In this document: positions 9,191 through 17,532 of the stretch, one piece after another
How positions within the stretch are numbered: position 1 is the first letter of the stretch
Layout of the letters: every line of letters starts with the position of its first letter
NCBI RefSeq assembly: GCF_036016195.1
Contig: NZ_JAYWTM010000007.1
Span: 124,001 to 188,000, forward strand
Direction: 5' to 3'
Origin: Brenneria populi
GTDB lineage: Bacteria > Pseudomonadota > Gammaproteobacteria > Enterobacterales > Enterobacteriaceae
DNA length: 64,000 bases
Notes under the pieces: model-generated
What the model was told of the DNA's origin: nothing
The model's input: only the letters and a program-made list of their open reading frames with translations
The model's database searches: none
Program-made: the position numbers and the translations under genes

Positions 9191-9694
9191 GTGAGCAGCG
9201 AACGGGATGATGAATATTGGATGCGCCATGCGTTGACGCTGGCCCGGCGCGCTCAGGATGAAGGAGAGGTGCCGGTCGGCGCGGTGCTGGTGCTGGATAA
9301 TCAGGCGATAGGCGAAGGCTGGAACCGCCCGATCGGCCATCACGATCCTACTGCCCATGCTGAGATCATGGCGCTGCGTCAGGCGGGAATGGTGCTGCGC
9401 AACTACCGTTTATTGGATACCACGCTGTATGTGACGCTGGAGCCGTGCATCATGTGCGCCGGCGCGATGATCCACAGCCGTATCGGCCGGCTGGTTTACG
9501 GCGCGTCGGATGAGAAAACCGGAGCGGCGGGGTCGCTGGTGGATATTTTGCGTCATCCCGGGATGAACCATCAGATAACCATTGATTCCGGCGTTCTGGC
9601 CGCGGAGTGTTCGTCTATGCTGAGCCATTTTTTCCGCATGCGGCGCGCGCAGCATAAAGCCAGGCGCGCGGCGGAGAAAAAAGAGGCGGATTAG
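9191..9694 (+). CDS. tadA: tRNA-specific adenosine-34 deaminase
   Basis: Converts A34 to inosine in tRNA-Arg(ACG) in the cytoplasm; essential in E. coli. The zinc/catalytic residues are HAE (His56, Glu58) and PCIMC (Cys86, Cys89), counted from the GTG at 9191. That start is preferred over ATG 9146 because AGAGGAA lies just upstream and the product then begins SSERDDEYWMRHAL, matching the E. coli N-terminus. Its symbol is the same as that of the unrelated pilus ATPase at 1036, a trap for automatic annotation. Confidence 0.93.
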   Translation: MSSERDDEYWMRHALTLARRAQDEGEVPVGAVLVLDNQAIGEGWNRPIGHHDPTAHAEIMALRQAGMVLRNYRLLDTTLYVTLEPCIMCAGAMIHSRIGRLVYGASDEKTGAAGSLVDILRHPGMNHQITIDSGVLAAECSSMLSHFFRMRRAQHKARRAAEKKEAD

Positions 9695-9857
9695 CGGCGT
9701 TTAGGCTATCCGTTTGCGGTGACCATCCCGAAGAACGAGTGTGTTAGCTTTTCCCCATTACTATTTTTTCGAGCCATATTCCCGTCTATCCCTTTATCTG
9801 CGTTTTCCCGCCCCGTGTACGCTACGATGGCGAAGATATGGGCAGGGATGACGAGGT

Positions 9858-10784
9858 GTGGCGGTGCAAACGCATGATGCAATATTTAAACAGTTTCTCA
9901 GCGATATTGATGTAGCGCGGGATTTTCTCGCGATCCATATACCGTCGGATATTCGTGAATGCTGTGATTTCACGACATTGCAACTGGAATCCGCTTCATT
10001 TATTGATGAAAAACTGCGCTCCAGGGTGTCGGATATACTCTATTCGCTGCATACCAACACCGGGAAGGGCTATATTTATTGCGTTATCGAACACCAAAGC
10101 AGGCCGGAAAGGCTGATGGCGTTTCGTTTGCTGCGCTACTCTCTGGCGGCGATGCAGCAGCATTTGGATCAGGGACATAGTCTATTGCCCCTGGTCGTGC
10201 CGTTACTGTTTTATCACGGTAAGCGTAGCCCGTATCCCTATAGTCTGCGTTGGCTGGATAATTTTGCTAACCCGCCCTTGGCCGAGCGAATTTACGGCAA
10301 CGCCTTTCCGCTGATAGATCTGACCGTTATTCCCGACAAAGAGATCAAAACTCACCGGCGGGTGGCGTTGCTGGAGCTGGTGCAGAAGCACATCCGTACG
10401 CGAGATATGCTGGAACTGGCGCAAGATATCGGGTTATTATTTGAGCGCTGGCAGGTGCCGCTGGCGCAAAAACGCGCGTTGCTGTTTTATATTGCGCAGG
10501 TCGGCAATACGTCCAGACCGGCGGCGTTTATTGAAACCGTGACGGAGCGGCTATCAACGGATAGGGAAGAAATTATGACGATCGCACAACAGCTTGAGAA
10601 GATTGGCTTTGATAAAGGTATTGAACAGGGTCTTGAACAGGGCATGAAAGCCAGCGCGCGGCAGATCGCCCGCCAGTTACTGCTGAACGGTATGGCGAGA
10701 GACAAAATCCAGCAGATCACCCAGCTTTCGGATGACGATATGGCGCGCTTATCCGGGGCGGGAGAGTGCGACCCTGAACATTAA
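9858..10784 (+). CDS. Rpn family recombination-promoting nuclease / putative transposase_31
   Basis: 308-residue member of the Rpn/YhgA-like family (PF04754), PD-(D/E)XK-fold DNA endonucleases that stimulate RecA-independent recombination. The N-terminus THDAIFKQFLSD, the core SDILYSLHT...IYCVIEHQS (Asp and Glu/Gln of the nuclease core near 55-80) and MAFRLLRYSLAAMQQH are diagnostic. The C-terminus carries the repeated KGIEQGLEQGM pattern. Start is GTG 9858; GTG 9864 two codons on fits ACGAGG at 9851-9856 better. It lies between conserved housekeeping genes and so is an accessory insertion. Which Rpn paralogue it is cannot be told. Confidence 0.88.
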   Translation: MAVQTHDAIFKQFLSDIDVARDFLAIHIPSDIRECCDFTTLQLESASFIDEKLRSRVSDILYSLHTNTGKGYIYCVIEHQSRPERLMAFRLLRYSLAAMQQHLDQGHSLLPLVVPLLFYHGKRSPYPYSLRWLDNFANPPLAERIYGNAFPLIDLTVIPDKEIKTHRRVALLELVQKHIRTRDMLELAQDIGLLFERWQVPLAQKRALLFYIAQVGNTSRPAAFIETVTERLSTDREEIMTIAQQLEKIGFDKGIEQGLEQGMKASARQIARQLLLNGMARDKIQQITQLSDDDMARLSGAGECDPEH

Positions 10785-10899
10785 CGCCGGCTGGTGCCGC
10801 TCCGTTCGGTTCTCGCCCGCGGAGAGCCGCGGTTATTTATCGAATGGTCGGTTGGCCCCGCCGTGAATGGGCCGTGGCGTTAACCGGCGCCGCGCTACG

Positions 10900-12345
10900 T
10901 CAATCCGGCACATTGGCGGGCGAGACGGCCGGATAAGCCTGTATTGATAGCTGTTTCAGCTTGGCCTTCGCTTCCTTCTCCAGTAAATACCCTTCGAGGC
11001 TCACCATATAACGGCGAATATTTTCCACATAATTATAGGCTTCATGCCCGCGCGCATAGCCGTATGTGGTCTGCGTGTAGTAGCGTTTCTGGCTGAGCAT
11101 CGGCAGGCGTATTTTCACATCGACCCAGCTGTCAGGGTTGCCGTTCTGTTTGGCGGTCAGCTTGCGGACGTCCAGCAAATGGGCGTAGCCCATATTGTAG
11201 GCGGCCAATGCAAACCAGATCTTCTCATCCTCGGGGATGGTCGCCGGCATCTTTTGCATCATGTGCGCCATATATTGCGCGCCGCCGCGAATGCTCTGCT
11301 CGGGATCGAGACGGTCGGTGACATCCAGACTTTCCGCGGTATTTCGGGTGAGCATCATCAGTCCGCGCACGCCGGTGGGCGAGGTCGCCAGCGGATTCCA
11401 GTGCGACTCCTGGTAGGAAATGGCCGCCAGCAGCTTCCAATCGATATCCGTGGCATATTTTTCAAATAATGGCCGGATGTCCGGCAAGGTTTCGTCAATG
11501 GCGCTGAGGAATGTGGTGGTGTCGACGTAATCGAATTCGCCGACATGGCCCAGATATTTTTCCTCCAGGCGGGCGAGGGTGCCGTCCTCAACGATGCGGC
11601 TGAAAAAATCGAGCAGCGCCGCGGATAGGCTGTCATCGTGCGATCGCCGCATATACCAGGTTACCGGCTCCTCATCGCTGAGATCGAACGCGACGGCAAG
11701 CTGCGGATGGATGCGCTGCATCAGGCCAATGGTAATCGAATCTCCCAGCGTATAGTCGAGTTTGCCGTCAGCCACCTGCTTCAGCAGTTCCGACGAGGTC
11801 AGGTCGTAGGCGGATTCCCAGCTCAATAGCGGGTATTTATCCGCTTTCAGATCGCGCAGCGTGGCGATGTGCGCCGACCCCGATGTGACGGCCAGACGTC
11901 CTTTTAGATTTTCCATGGTTTTGGGGCGGGGATTTCCCAGGCGGTATACCATCTGTTGCGAGACGGAATAGTAGGTTGGCCCGGCGCGAAAGCGTCCTAA
12001 ACGCTCATGGTTGTAAATCAGTCCGGCGGCGAGTAAATCCGCGTCGTCGTTATCCAGATCGTCAAACAGCTCATCCAGATTTCTACGCGACGAAACCACC
12101 AGCTTGACGCCGAGATAATCGGCGAAACGTTTTGCCAGTTCATAATCAAGGCCCGACGCGGCGCCGTTAGCGGTCGTATAGGTCAGTGGCGAATTAACGG
12201 TGCTGATGCGCAGCTCGCCGCGTGCAAGGATCTGTCTGAGCTGGACGTCCTGGCTGCTGCGCCAGGGAATGTTGGGCCATAAGGCCAGCGCCAGCAGTAA
12301 CGTGATAACCCCAATGAAAAAATAATTTATTTTTAAACGCTTCAA
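10900..12345 (-). CDS. mltF: Membrane-bound lytic murein transglycosylase F
   Basis: Cleaves peptidoglycan glycan strands to 1,6-anhydromuropeptides at the outer membrane. The 481 residues comprise an N-terminal hydrophobic segment (about 8-25), an SBP_bac_3-type regulatory domain (about 45-270), and an SLT domain with ISYQESHWNPLATSPTGVRG, where the Glu near residue 313 is catalytic (E. coli Glu314). It is transcribed opposite to purL, as in E. coli. A Pro/Ala tail ends the protein. Confidence 0.94.
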   Translation of the reverse strand: MKRLKINYFFIGVITLLLALALWPNIPWRSSQDVQLRQILARGELRISTVNSPLTYTTANGAASGLDYELAKRFADYLGVKLVVSSRRNLDELFDDLDNDDADLLAAGLIYNHERLGRFRAGPTYYSVSQQMVYRLGNPRPKTMENLKGRLAVTSGSAHIATLRDLKADKYPLLSWESAYDLTSSELLKQVADGKLDYTLGDSITIGLMQRIHPQLAVAFDLSDEEPVTWYMRRSHDDSLSAALLDFFSRIVEDGTLARLEEKYLGHVGEFDYVDTTTFLSAIDETLPDIRPLFEKYATDIDWKLLAAISYQESHWNPLATSPTGVRGLMMLTRNTAESLDVTDRLDPEQSIRGGAQYMAHMMQKMPATIPEDEKIWFALAAYNMGYAHLLDVRKLTAKQNGNPDSWVDVKIRLPMLSQKRYYTQTTYGYARGHEAYNYVENIRRYMVSLEGYLLEKEAKAKLKQLSIQAYPAVSPANVPD

Positions 12346-12456
12346 ATAGTAGTCTCTCGGCGGCTTGCCGGCTGTCTGTCGCGGCTATTTTTATCACGGC
12401 CGTCCCTGTCCGCCGTCGATGCGACGTTTAAAGCCGCGCCCGGCGATTTTTTACTC

Positions 12457-12526
12457 GTCTCATCCATGAGACTCGCCCTGACGGGCCGCCGCAAGCGGCG
12501 TTGAAAATCGCTCTCGGCGATTTTTT
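12457..12526 (+). terminator. Hairpin block with a factor-independent terminator upstream of purL
   Basis: Three adjacent perfect stems lie in the 407-base gap between mltF and purL: GTCTCAT-CC-ATGAGAC (12457-12472), CGCCGC-AA-GCGGCG (12487-12500), and AAAATCGC-5 nt-GCGATTTT followed by more T (12504-12526). The last has terminator form for + strand transcription. Seventy bases upstream of the purL promoter there is no gene for it to end, so it may close a small transcript or be a remnant. CGGCGATTTTTTA occurs twice, at about 12441 and 12516. Confidence 0.5.
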
Positions 12527-12638
12527 ATACGAAAAGTCCCAGAGTCGGGGCATTTTGCGCAACAAAGCGCCAGTGTGCAACTTTTATTGATTTGCCTAAC
12601 GATTAGCCGGCGCCTCGATGCGATGTTTAACAATAGCG

Positions 12639-12654
12639 GCGCAAACGGTTTCGT
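12639..12654 (+). promoter_or_regulatory. PurR operator of purL
   Basis: GCGCAAACGGTTTCGT matches the PurR consensus ACGCAAACGTTTGCGT at 13 of 16 positions, with the central CAAACG intact. As I recall the E. coli purL operator, it differs only in the first base. It overlaps the likely -35 region of the purL promoter, so purine-bound PurR would block RNA polymerase. Confidence 0.8.
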
Positions 12655-12677
12655 CCTGGGCCAGGATTCTCTATAAT
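12650..12677 (+). promoter_or_regulatory. purL sigma-70 promoter
   Basis: A perfect -10 TATAAT at 12672-12677 with a weak -35 (TTCGTC at 12650-12655, 16-base spacing) that overlaps the PurR box. Transcription would start near 12684, giving a leader of about 70 bases. Confidence 0.7.
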
Positions 12678-12752
12678 GACGCGCGTTTCCCCCCTGTAGC
12701 GCCCAACGACCGCACCGCTGTCAGTGCATCGAAGACGAGAGAACTTTAGATT

Positions 12753-15700
12753 ATGGAAATACTGCGTGGTTCACCTGCTTTGTCGGCTTTTCGCATTAAT
12801 AAACTGCTTGCCCGCTGTAAAGAGCACTTTTTGCCGATTAGTGATATCTATGCCGAATACGTGCATTTCGCCGATGTCAGCGCGCCGCTGAACAACGATG
12901 AACTGGCCAAACTGACACGTTTGCTGAAGTATGGTCCTTCTCTCGCTGAACATGAGCCGCAAGGCCGTTTGCTGTTGGTCACCCCCCGTCCCGGCACCAT
13001 CTCTCCGTGGTCTTCCAAGGCGACCGATATTGCGCATAACTGCGCTCTGAACAAGGTGCTGCGTCTGGAGCGCGGTCTGGCTTTTTATATTCATGCGCCG
13101 ACGCTGAGCGACGAGCAGTGGCGACAGCTGGGCGCATTGCTGCATGACCGTATGATGGAGAGCGTGTTTGACGATATGCGGCAGGCCGAGCAGCTGTTCT
13201 CGCACCAGCAGCCCGCGCCGTTGAAACGCGTGGAAATCCTGCTGCAGGGGCGCCAGGCGCTGGAAGAGGCGAATCTCCGTCTGGGGCTGGCGCTGGCGGA
13301 GGATGAGATCGATTACCTGCTTGAGGCGTTCAGCAAGCTGGGGCGCAATCCCACGGATATTGAGCTGTATATGTTCGCCCAGGCGAACTCCGAACACTGC
13401 CGCCATAAAATTTTTAACGCCGATTGGGTGATCGACGGCGTGGAGCAGCCGAAGTCGCTGTTTAAAATGATCAAAAATACCTTTATTCATACGCCTGATC
13501 ATGTGTTGTCCGCCTACAAGGATAACGCGGCCGTGATGGAAGGCTCCGCCGTCGGGCGCTTTTATGCCAACGCCGAGGGCAGCTATGGCTACCATCAGGG
13601 CGACGCGCATATCCTGATGAAAGTGGAGACCCACAACCACCCGACCGCCATTTCCCCCTGGCCGGGCGCGGCGACGGGCTCCGGCGGCGAAATCCGCGAT
13701 GAGGGCGCGACCGGGCGCGGCTCCAAGCCCAAAGCGGGCCTGGTCGGCTTCTCCGTATCAAACCTGCGTATTCCCGGCTTTGAACAGCCCTGGGAAGAAG
13801 ACTTCGGCAAGCCCGACCGTATCGTCAGCGCATTGGATATCATGACCGAGGGGCCTCTCGGCGGCGCGGCGTTCAACAATGAATTTGGCCGTCCCGCGCT
13901 GACCGGCTATTTCCGTACCTATGAAGAACGGGTGGACAGTCATAACGGCACGGAACTGCGCGGCTACCATAAACCCATCATGCTGGCGGGCGGCATCGGC
14001 AATATTCGCGCCGATCATGTGCAAAAAGGCGAAATCAGCGTCGGCGCCAAACTGATCGTGCTGGGCGGTCCGGCGATGAATATCGGTTTGGGCGGCGGCG
14101 CGGCATCCTCGATGGCGTCCGGCCAATCCGACGCCGATCTGGACTTCGCTTCCGTTCAGCGCGATAACCCGGAGATGGAGCGCCGCTGTCAGGAGGTGAT
14201 CGACCGCTGCTGGCAGCTGGGCGAGCAGAACCCGATTCTGTTTATTCACGACGTGGGCGCGGGCGGGTTGTCCAACGCCATGCCGGAGCTGGTGAGCGAC
14301 GGCGGGCGCGGCGGGCGCTTCGAACTGCGTGATATTTTGAACGACGAGCCGGGCATGAGCCCGCTGGAAGTTTGGTGCAACGAGTCGCAGGAGCGCTATG
14401 TTCTGGCCGTCGCGCCGCAACAGCTGGCGCTGTTTGCTGAAATCTGCCGCCGCGAACGCGCGCCTTACGCGGTGATCGGCGAAGCGACGGAAGAACAGCA
14501 TCTGACGCTGAACGATCGCCATTTTAATAATAAACCTATCGATCTGCCGCTGGATGTCTTGCTGGGCAAAACGCCGAAAATGCTGCGCGACGTCGAACGC
14601 AAGCAGGTGGCGGGCGTACCGTTAAAACGTGACGATATTTATCTGGCCGACGCCGTCGAACGCGTGCTGCATTTACCGGTGGTGGCGGAGAAAACCTTCC
14701 TGATTACCATCGGCGACCGTTCGGTTACCGGCATGGTCGCTCGCGATCAAATGGTCGGGCCCTGGCAGGTGCCGGTGGCCGACTGCGCGGTAACGACGGC
14801 GAGCCTGGACAGCTACTACGGCGAGGCGATGTCCATCGGCGAGCGCGCGCCGGTGGCGCTGCGTAATTTCGCGGCTTCCGCGCGTCTGGCGGTAGGCGAG
14901 GCGTTAACCAATATTGCCGCGACCCATATCGGTCCCCTGACCCGGGTCAAGCTCTCGGCGAACTGGATGGCGGCGGCCGGTCATCCCGGCGAAGACGCCG
15001 GGCTTTACGACGCGGTAAAAGCCATCGGCGAAGAGCTTTGTCCGGCGCTGGGGTTAACGATTCCCGTCGGCAAAGACTCGATGTCGATGAAGACCCGCTG
15101 GCAGGAAAGCGGCAAGGAGCGCGCCATTACCTCTCCGATGTCATTGGTGATTTCCGCTTTTGCCCGCGTGGAGGATGTGCGTAATACGGTGACGCCGCAG
15201 CTGCGCGTCGATGAAGATAATGCCCTGTTGCTGATCGATCTGGGCGCGGGGCGCAAAGCGCTGGGCGCAACGGCGCTGGCCCAGGTTTATCGTCAGCTGG
15301 GCCGCGAAACGGCGGACGTTCACGATGCGCGGCAGTTGGCCGGCTTCTTCAACGCCATACAGCAGCTGGTGGCGGATAAAGCATTGCTGGCCTATCACGA
15401 TCGTTCCGACGGCGGTTTGTTGGTTACGCTGGCCGAGATGGCGTTTGCCGGGCACTGCGGCGTAAACGTTGATATCGCCTCGCAGGGCGACGATGCGCTG
15501 GCGACGTTGTTCAATGAGGAACTGGGGGCGGTTATCCAGGTTTCCGAAGCGCGTCGGGCCGAAGTGGAAAGCGTGCTCGCCCGGCATAGCCTGGCGGATT
15601 GCGTTCACTATCTTGGCCGCGCCGAAGCGGGCGCTCGCTTTATTATTACCGACGGCGCGCAGGTGGTTTACCGCGAAAATCGTACCACAATGCGTACCTG

Positions 15701-16637
15701 GTGGGCGGAAACCACCTGGCAGATGCAGCGGCTGCGCGATAATCCGCAGTGCGCCGATCGGGAACATGCCGCCAAGCAGGATGATAACGATCCCGGCCTG
15801 AACGTAGCGCTCACTTTTGATCCTCAGGATGATATCGCCGCGCCTTATATCGCCAAACGGGCGCGTCCGCAGGTGGCCGTATTGCGCGAGCAGGGCGTTA
15901 ACTCCCACATCGAGATGGCGGCGGCTTTCCATCGCGCCGGTTTTGACGCCGTTGACGTGCATATGAGCGACCTGCTGGCGGGACGCCGGGATCTGCAGGC
16001 GTTCCAGGCGCTGGTGGCCTGCGGCGGCTTCTCTTACGGCGATGTGCTGGGCGCGGGCGAGGGCTGGGCGAAATCTATTCTGTTTAACGCGCGGGTGCGC
16101 GATGAGTTTGCGGCGTTTTTCCAGCGTCCGCAGACGCTGGCGCTTGGGGTATGCAACGGCTGCCAGATGATGTCCAATCTGCGGGAGCTGATTCCGGGCG
16201 CCGAGCTTTGGCCGCGTTTCGTCAAGAATAAGTCGGAGCGTTTTGAAGCGCGTTTCAGCCTGGTGGCCGTCGAGAAGAGTCCTTCGTTGTTTATGAACGA
16301 CATGGCGGGGTCGCGCATGCCGATTGCGGTTTCGCATGGCGAGGGGCTGGTTGAGGTGCGTGATGGCGCGCATCTGGCCGCGCTGGAGCAGCATAACCTG
16401 GTCGCGTTGCGTTATGTGAATAACTTCGGCCAGGCGACGGAGGATTATCCGGCTAACCCGAACGGTTCGTCGAACGGCATTACCGCGGTGACCAGCGTCA
16501 GCGGCCGGGCTACGGTTATGATGCCGCACCCTGAGCGGGTTTTCCGCACGGTCAGCAACTCCTGGCATCCGGAAAACTGGGGCGAGGACGGTCCTTGGAT
16601 GCGCATGTTCCGCAATGCGCGCAAGCAGTTGGGTTAA
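12753..16637 (+). CDS. purL: Phosphoribosylformylglycinamidine synthase
   Basis: Fourth step of de novo purine synthesis: FGAR + Gln + ATP to FGAM. This is the large single-chain form of 1294 residues (E. coli 1295). The N-terminal PurS-like region, two AIRS-like ATPase halves (for example VETHNHPTAISPWPGAATGS near 290) and the C-terminal class I glutaminase domain are all present. The glutaminase Cys is in GVCNGCQMM near residue 1132 and its His/Glu in MPHPERV near 1258. No frame damage is seen. Expression is expected to be PurR-controlled through the operator at 12639. Confidence 0.98.
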   Translation: MEILRGSPALSAFRINKLLARCKEHFLPISDIYAEYVHFADVSAPLNNDELAKLTRLLKYGPSLAEHEPQGRLLLVTPRPGTISPWSSKATDIAHNCALNKVLRLERGLAFYIHAPTLSDEQWRQLGALLHDRMMESVFDDMRQAEQLFSHQQPAPLKRVEILLQGRQALEEANLRLGLALAEDEIDYLLEAFSKLGRNPTDIELYMFAQANSEHCRHKIFNADWVIDGVEQPKSLFKMIKNTFIHTPDHVLSAYKDNAAVMEGSAVGRFYANAEGSYGYHQGDAHILMKVETHNHPTAISPWPGAATGSGGEIRDEGATGRGSKPKAGLVGFSVSNLRIPGFEQPWEEDFGKPDRIVSALDIMTEGPLGGAAFNNEFGRPALTGYFRTYEERVDSHNGTELRGYHKPIMLAGGIGNIRADHVQKGEISVGAKLIVLGGPAMNIGLGGGAASSMASGQSDADLDFASVQRDNPEMERRCQEVIDRCWQLGEQNPILFIHDVGAGGLSNAMPELVSDGGRGGRFELRDILNDEPGMSPLEVWCNESQERYVLAVAPQQLALFAEICRRERAPYAVIGEATEEQHLTLNDRHFNNKPIDLPLDVLLGKTPKMLRDVERKQVAGVPLKRDDIYLADAVERVLHLPVVAEKTFLITIGDRSVTGMVARDQMVGPWQVPVADCAVTTASLDSYYGEAMSIGERAPVALRNFAASARLAVGEALTNIAATHIGPLTRVKLSANWMAAAGHPGEDAGLYDAVKAIGEELCPALGLTIPVGKDSMSMKTRWQESGKERAITSPMSLVISAFARVEDVRNTVTPQLRVDEDNALLLIDLGAGRKALGATALAQVYRQLGRETADVHDARQLAGFFNAIQQLVADKALLAYHDRSDGGLLVTLAEMAFAGHCGVNVDIASQGDDALATLFNEELGAVIQVSEARRAEVESVLARHSLADCVHYLGRAEAGARFIITDGAQVVYRENRTTMRTWWAETTWQMQRLRDNPQCADREHAAKQDDNDPGLNVALTFDPQDDIAAPYIAKRARPQVAVLREQGVNSHIEMAAAFHRAGFDAVDVHMSDLLAGRRDLQAFQALVACGGFSYGDVLGAGEGWAKSILFNARVRDEFAAFFQRPQTLALGVCNGCQMMSNLRELIPGAELWPRFVKNKSERFEARFSLVAVEKSPSLFMNDMAGSRMPIAVSHGEGLVEVRDGAHLAALEQHNLVALRYVNNFGQATEDYPANPNGSSNGITAVTSVSGRATVMMPHPERVFRTVSNSWHPENWGEDGPWMRMFRNARKQLG

Positions 16638-16661
16638 TCTTATCTTGAGTAACACCGCAAG

Positions 16662-16794
16662 GGCTTCGGCCCGAATGCTGGTCGCTTAAGCTGATTTTTA
16701 GGGGAAACGCCGGGGGAGGTTCCCGTAGGGACGCCTCACCCCCGGTGGCGCCCCGTGTCTCTCGATGCTTAAACGATCGGCATTAGGCTTCGGT
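16662..16794 (+). repeat. Palindromic intergenic element, copy A, with flanking direct repeats
   Basis: The element body (16671-16785) has terminal inverted repeats GAATGCTGGTCGCTTAAGC (16673-16691) and the complement of GCTTAAACGATCGGCATTA (16767-16785). The inner palindrome GGGGGAGGTTCCC...GGGACGCCTCACCCCC lies near 16711-16743. It is bounded by GGCTTCGGC (16662-16670) and GGCTTCGGT (16786-16794), which look like a target duplication. It follows the purL stop directly and could fold into one long hairpin that also ends purL transcription. Confidence 0.85.
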
Positions 16795-16809
16795 CCCTTG
16801 TTTTTTGTG

Positions 16810-16827
16810 TGTCGCGTTTTCACGACA
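16810..16827 (+). promoter_or_regulatory. GlrR binding site 1 (TGTC-N10-GACA)
   Basis: TGTCGCGTTTTCACGACA is a perfect TGTC-N10-GACA palindrome, the motif established for GlrR upstream of glmY in Enterobacteriaceae. It is the farthest of three sites, about 230 bases upstream of the predicted sigma-54 start. Confidence 0.85.
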
Positions 16828-16841
16828 AATGAGTTGCTGGT

Positions 16842-16859
16842 CGTCTCCGATCGGCGACA
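16842..16859 (+). promoter_or_regulatory. GlrR binding site 2 (CGTC-N10-GACA)
   Basis: CGTCTCCGATCGGCGACA matches TGTC-N10-GACA with one changed base in the left arm. Its position between two perfect sites, in line with the three-site layout known for glmY, supports it. Confidence 0.7.
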
Positions 16860-16904
16860 TGTAACTATTTGATTTTTATTGGGTGTGTTAGCCTCATGGA
16901 AAAG

Positions 16905-16922
16905 TGTCTGTTTTTGGCGACA
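16905..16922 (+). promoter_or_regulatory. GlrR binding site 3 (TGTC-N10-GACA)
   Basis: TGTCTGTTTTTGGCGACA is a perfect TGTC-N10-GACA site about 135 bases upstream of the sigma-54 start, the usual range for an enhancer-binding activator. Confidence 0.85.
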
Positions 16923-16998
16923 GAAACCCAATCGTCGGTTAGCTCGACATGTTTTCCAACGCGGTAGTTAAACGGGATTTAGACATTAAATCAATTAT

Positions 16999-17011
16999 AA
17001 TCAAATAGTTA
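16999..17011 (+). promoter_or_regulatory. IHF binding site
   Basis: AATCAAATAGTTA matches the IHF core WATCAANNNNTTR at every fixed position and lies in an A/T-rich tract between the GlrR sites and the sigma-54 promoter. This is where a DNA bend would bring GlrR to the polymerase. Confidence 0.75.
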
Positions 17012-17028
17012 TACATTTACGTTCTTTG

Positions 17029-17045
17029 TTGGCATGAAACATGCT
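17029..17045 (+). promoter_or_regulatory. Sigma-54 promoter of glmY
   Basis: TTGGCATGAAACATGCT carries the invariant GG (17031-17032) and GC (17043-17044) with exactly ten bases between, and agrees with YTGGCACG-N4-TTGCW elsewhere except two positions. Predicted transcription start is about 17056-17059. Confidence 0.8.
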
Positions 17046-17056
17046 TAATAATGGGC

Positions 17057-17240
17057 GTAGCTCATTCAACTGGTTATGATCGCGCTGTCGATTGGCAGAA
17101 ATCTTCGCTCATAACGCCCGGAATGACGCCAAAAGAAAGGGTGCCTATCGTCCACCAGAACGATAACAGTCCGCGTAAGCGGCTTTATCAAACATCGGGC
17201 GACACGTTGAGTGAGGCACCGCCTATTCAGTTACGCGGTC
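17057..17240 (+). ncRNA. glmY: GlmY small regulatory RNA (3' end approximate)
   Basis: Positional and sequence candidate for GlmY, the sRNA that sequesters RapZ and so protects GlmZ, raising GlmS (glucosamine-6-phosphate synthase). It lies between purL and glrK as in E. coli, directly after a sigma-54 promoter with GlrR and IHF sites. The first bases, GTAGCTCATTCAAC, resemble my recollection of the E. coli GlmY 5' end. A stem GTTATGA (17073-17079)/TCATAAC (17109-17115) encloses an inner CTGTC/GGCAG hairpin, and CCGC-GTAA-GCGG (17171-17182) forms another. The 3' end is drawn from the E. coli length of about 184 nt. A 64-codon frame over it (17051) is not credible as a gene. Confidence 0.72.
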
Positions 17241-17403
17241 GGTAAACGCAAGTTTCCCGGCCGCGTAATGTCCACTCCAGCCCGCTTTCCTCTCCCGTCG
17301 ATGATCGCCTTTGTTTACCGCGTCGTTGCTATTCTCGTCATACTTCCAGTCGCCTATGCGTTGGCTTTGTTACCCGGCGCATCGGGGTCAGCGCCAGCGC
17401 GGT

Positions 17404-17454
17404 GCAAAAACGCTGCGCCGTTTTTGTCCGGCAGCTCGAACTATTTGCGGTATA
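17404..17454 (+). repeat. 51-bp dispersed repeat, copy 1 (upstream of glrK)
   Basis: Aligns without gaps to 40704-40754 at 40 of 51 positions. It contains a perfect stem, CAAAAACG-CTGCGC-CGTTTTTG (17405-17426), and ends in GGTATA. It lies between glmY and glrK, where it may act as a terminator for glmY read-through. Confidence 0.65.
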
Positions 17455-17464
17455 CGCGCGCGAT

Positions 17465-17490
17465 GTTAAAAACGCCCTGACGTTTTTAAC
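17465..17490 (+). terminator. Perfect hairpin just upstream of glrK
   Basis: GTTAAAAACG-CCCTGA-CGTTTTTAAC is a perfect 10-bp stem with a 6-base loop, ending 42 bases before the glrK start. The T-run lies inside the 3' arm, so it could terminate transcription from either side. It probably separates glmY from the glrK operon or limits read-through into it. Confidence 0.55.
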
Positions 17491-17532
17491 TGATTCGGTT
17501 AGCATCAGAGCGGATATCTATGGATAAATGAG

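Noticed and set aside
15141..16655. 504-codon antisense frame in purL
   Set aside because: Shadow of a GC-rich gene on the opposite strand; the purL frame has all its motifs.
17051..17245. 64-codon open frame over the glmY region
   Set aside because: It has no ribosome-binding site and begins before the predicted sigma-54 start; the sRNA signals explain the sequence better.
17211..17480. 89-codon open frame upstream of glrK
   Set aside because: It runs through two hairpins and a dispersed repeat; composition and lack of a ribosome site argue against a gene.
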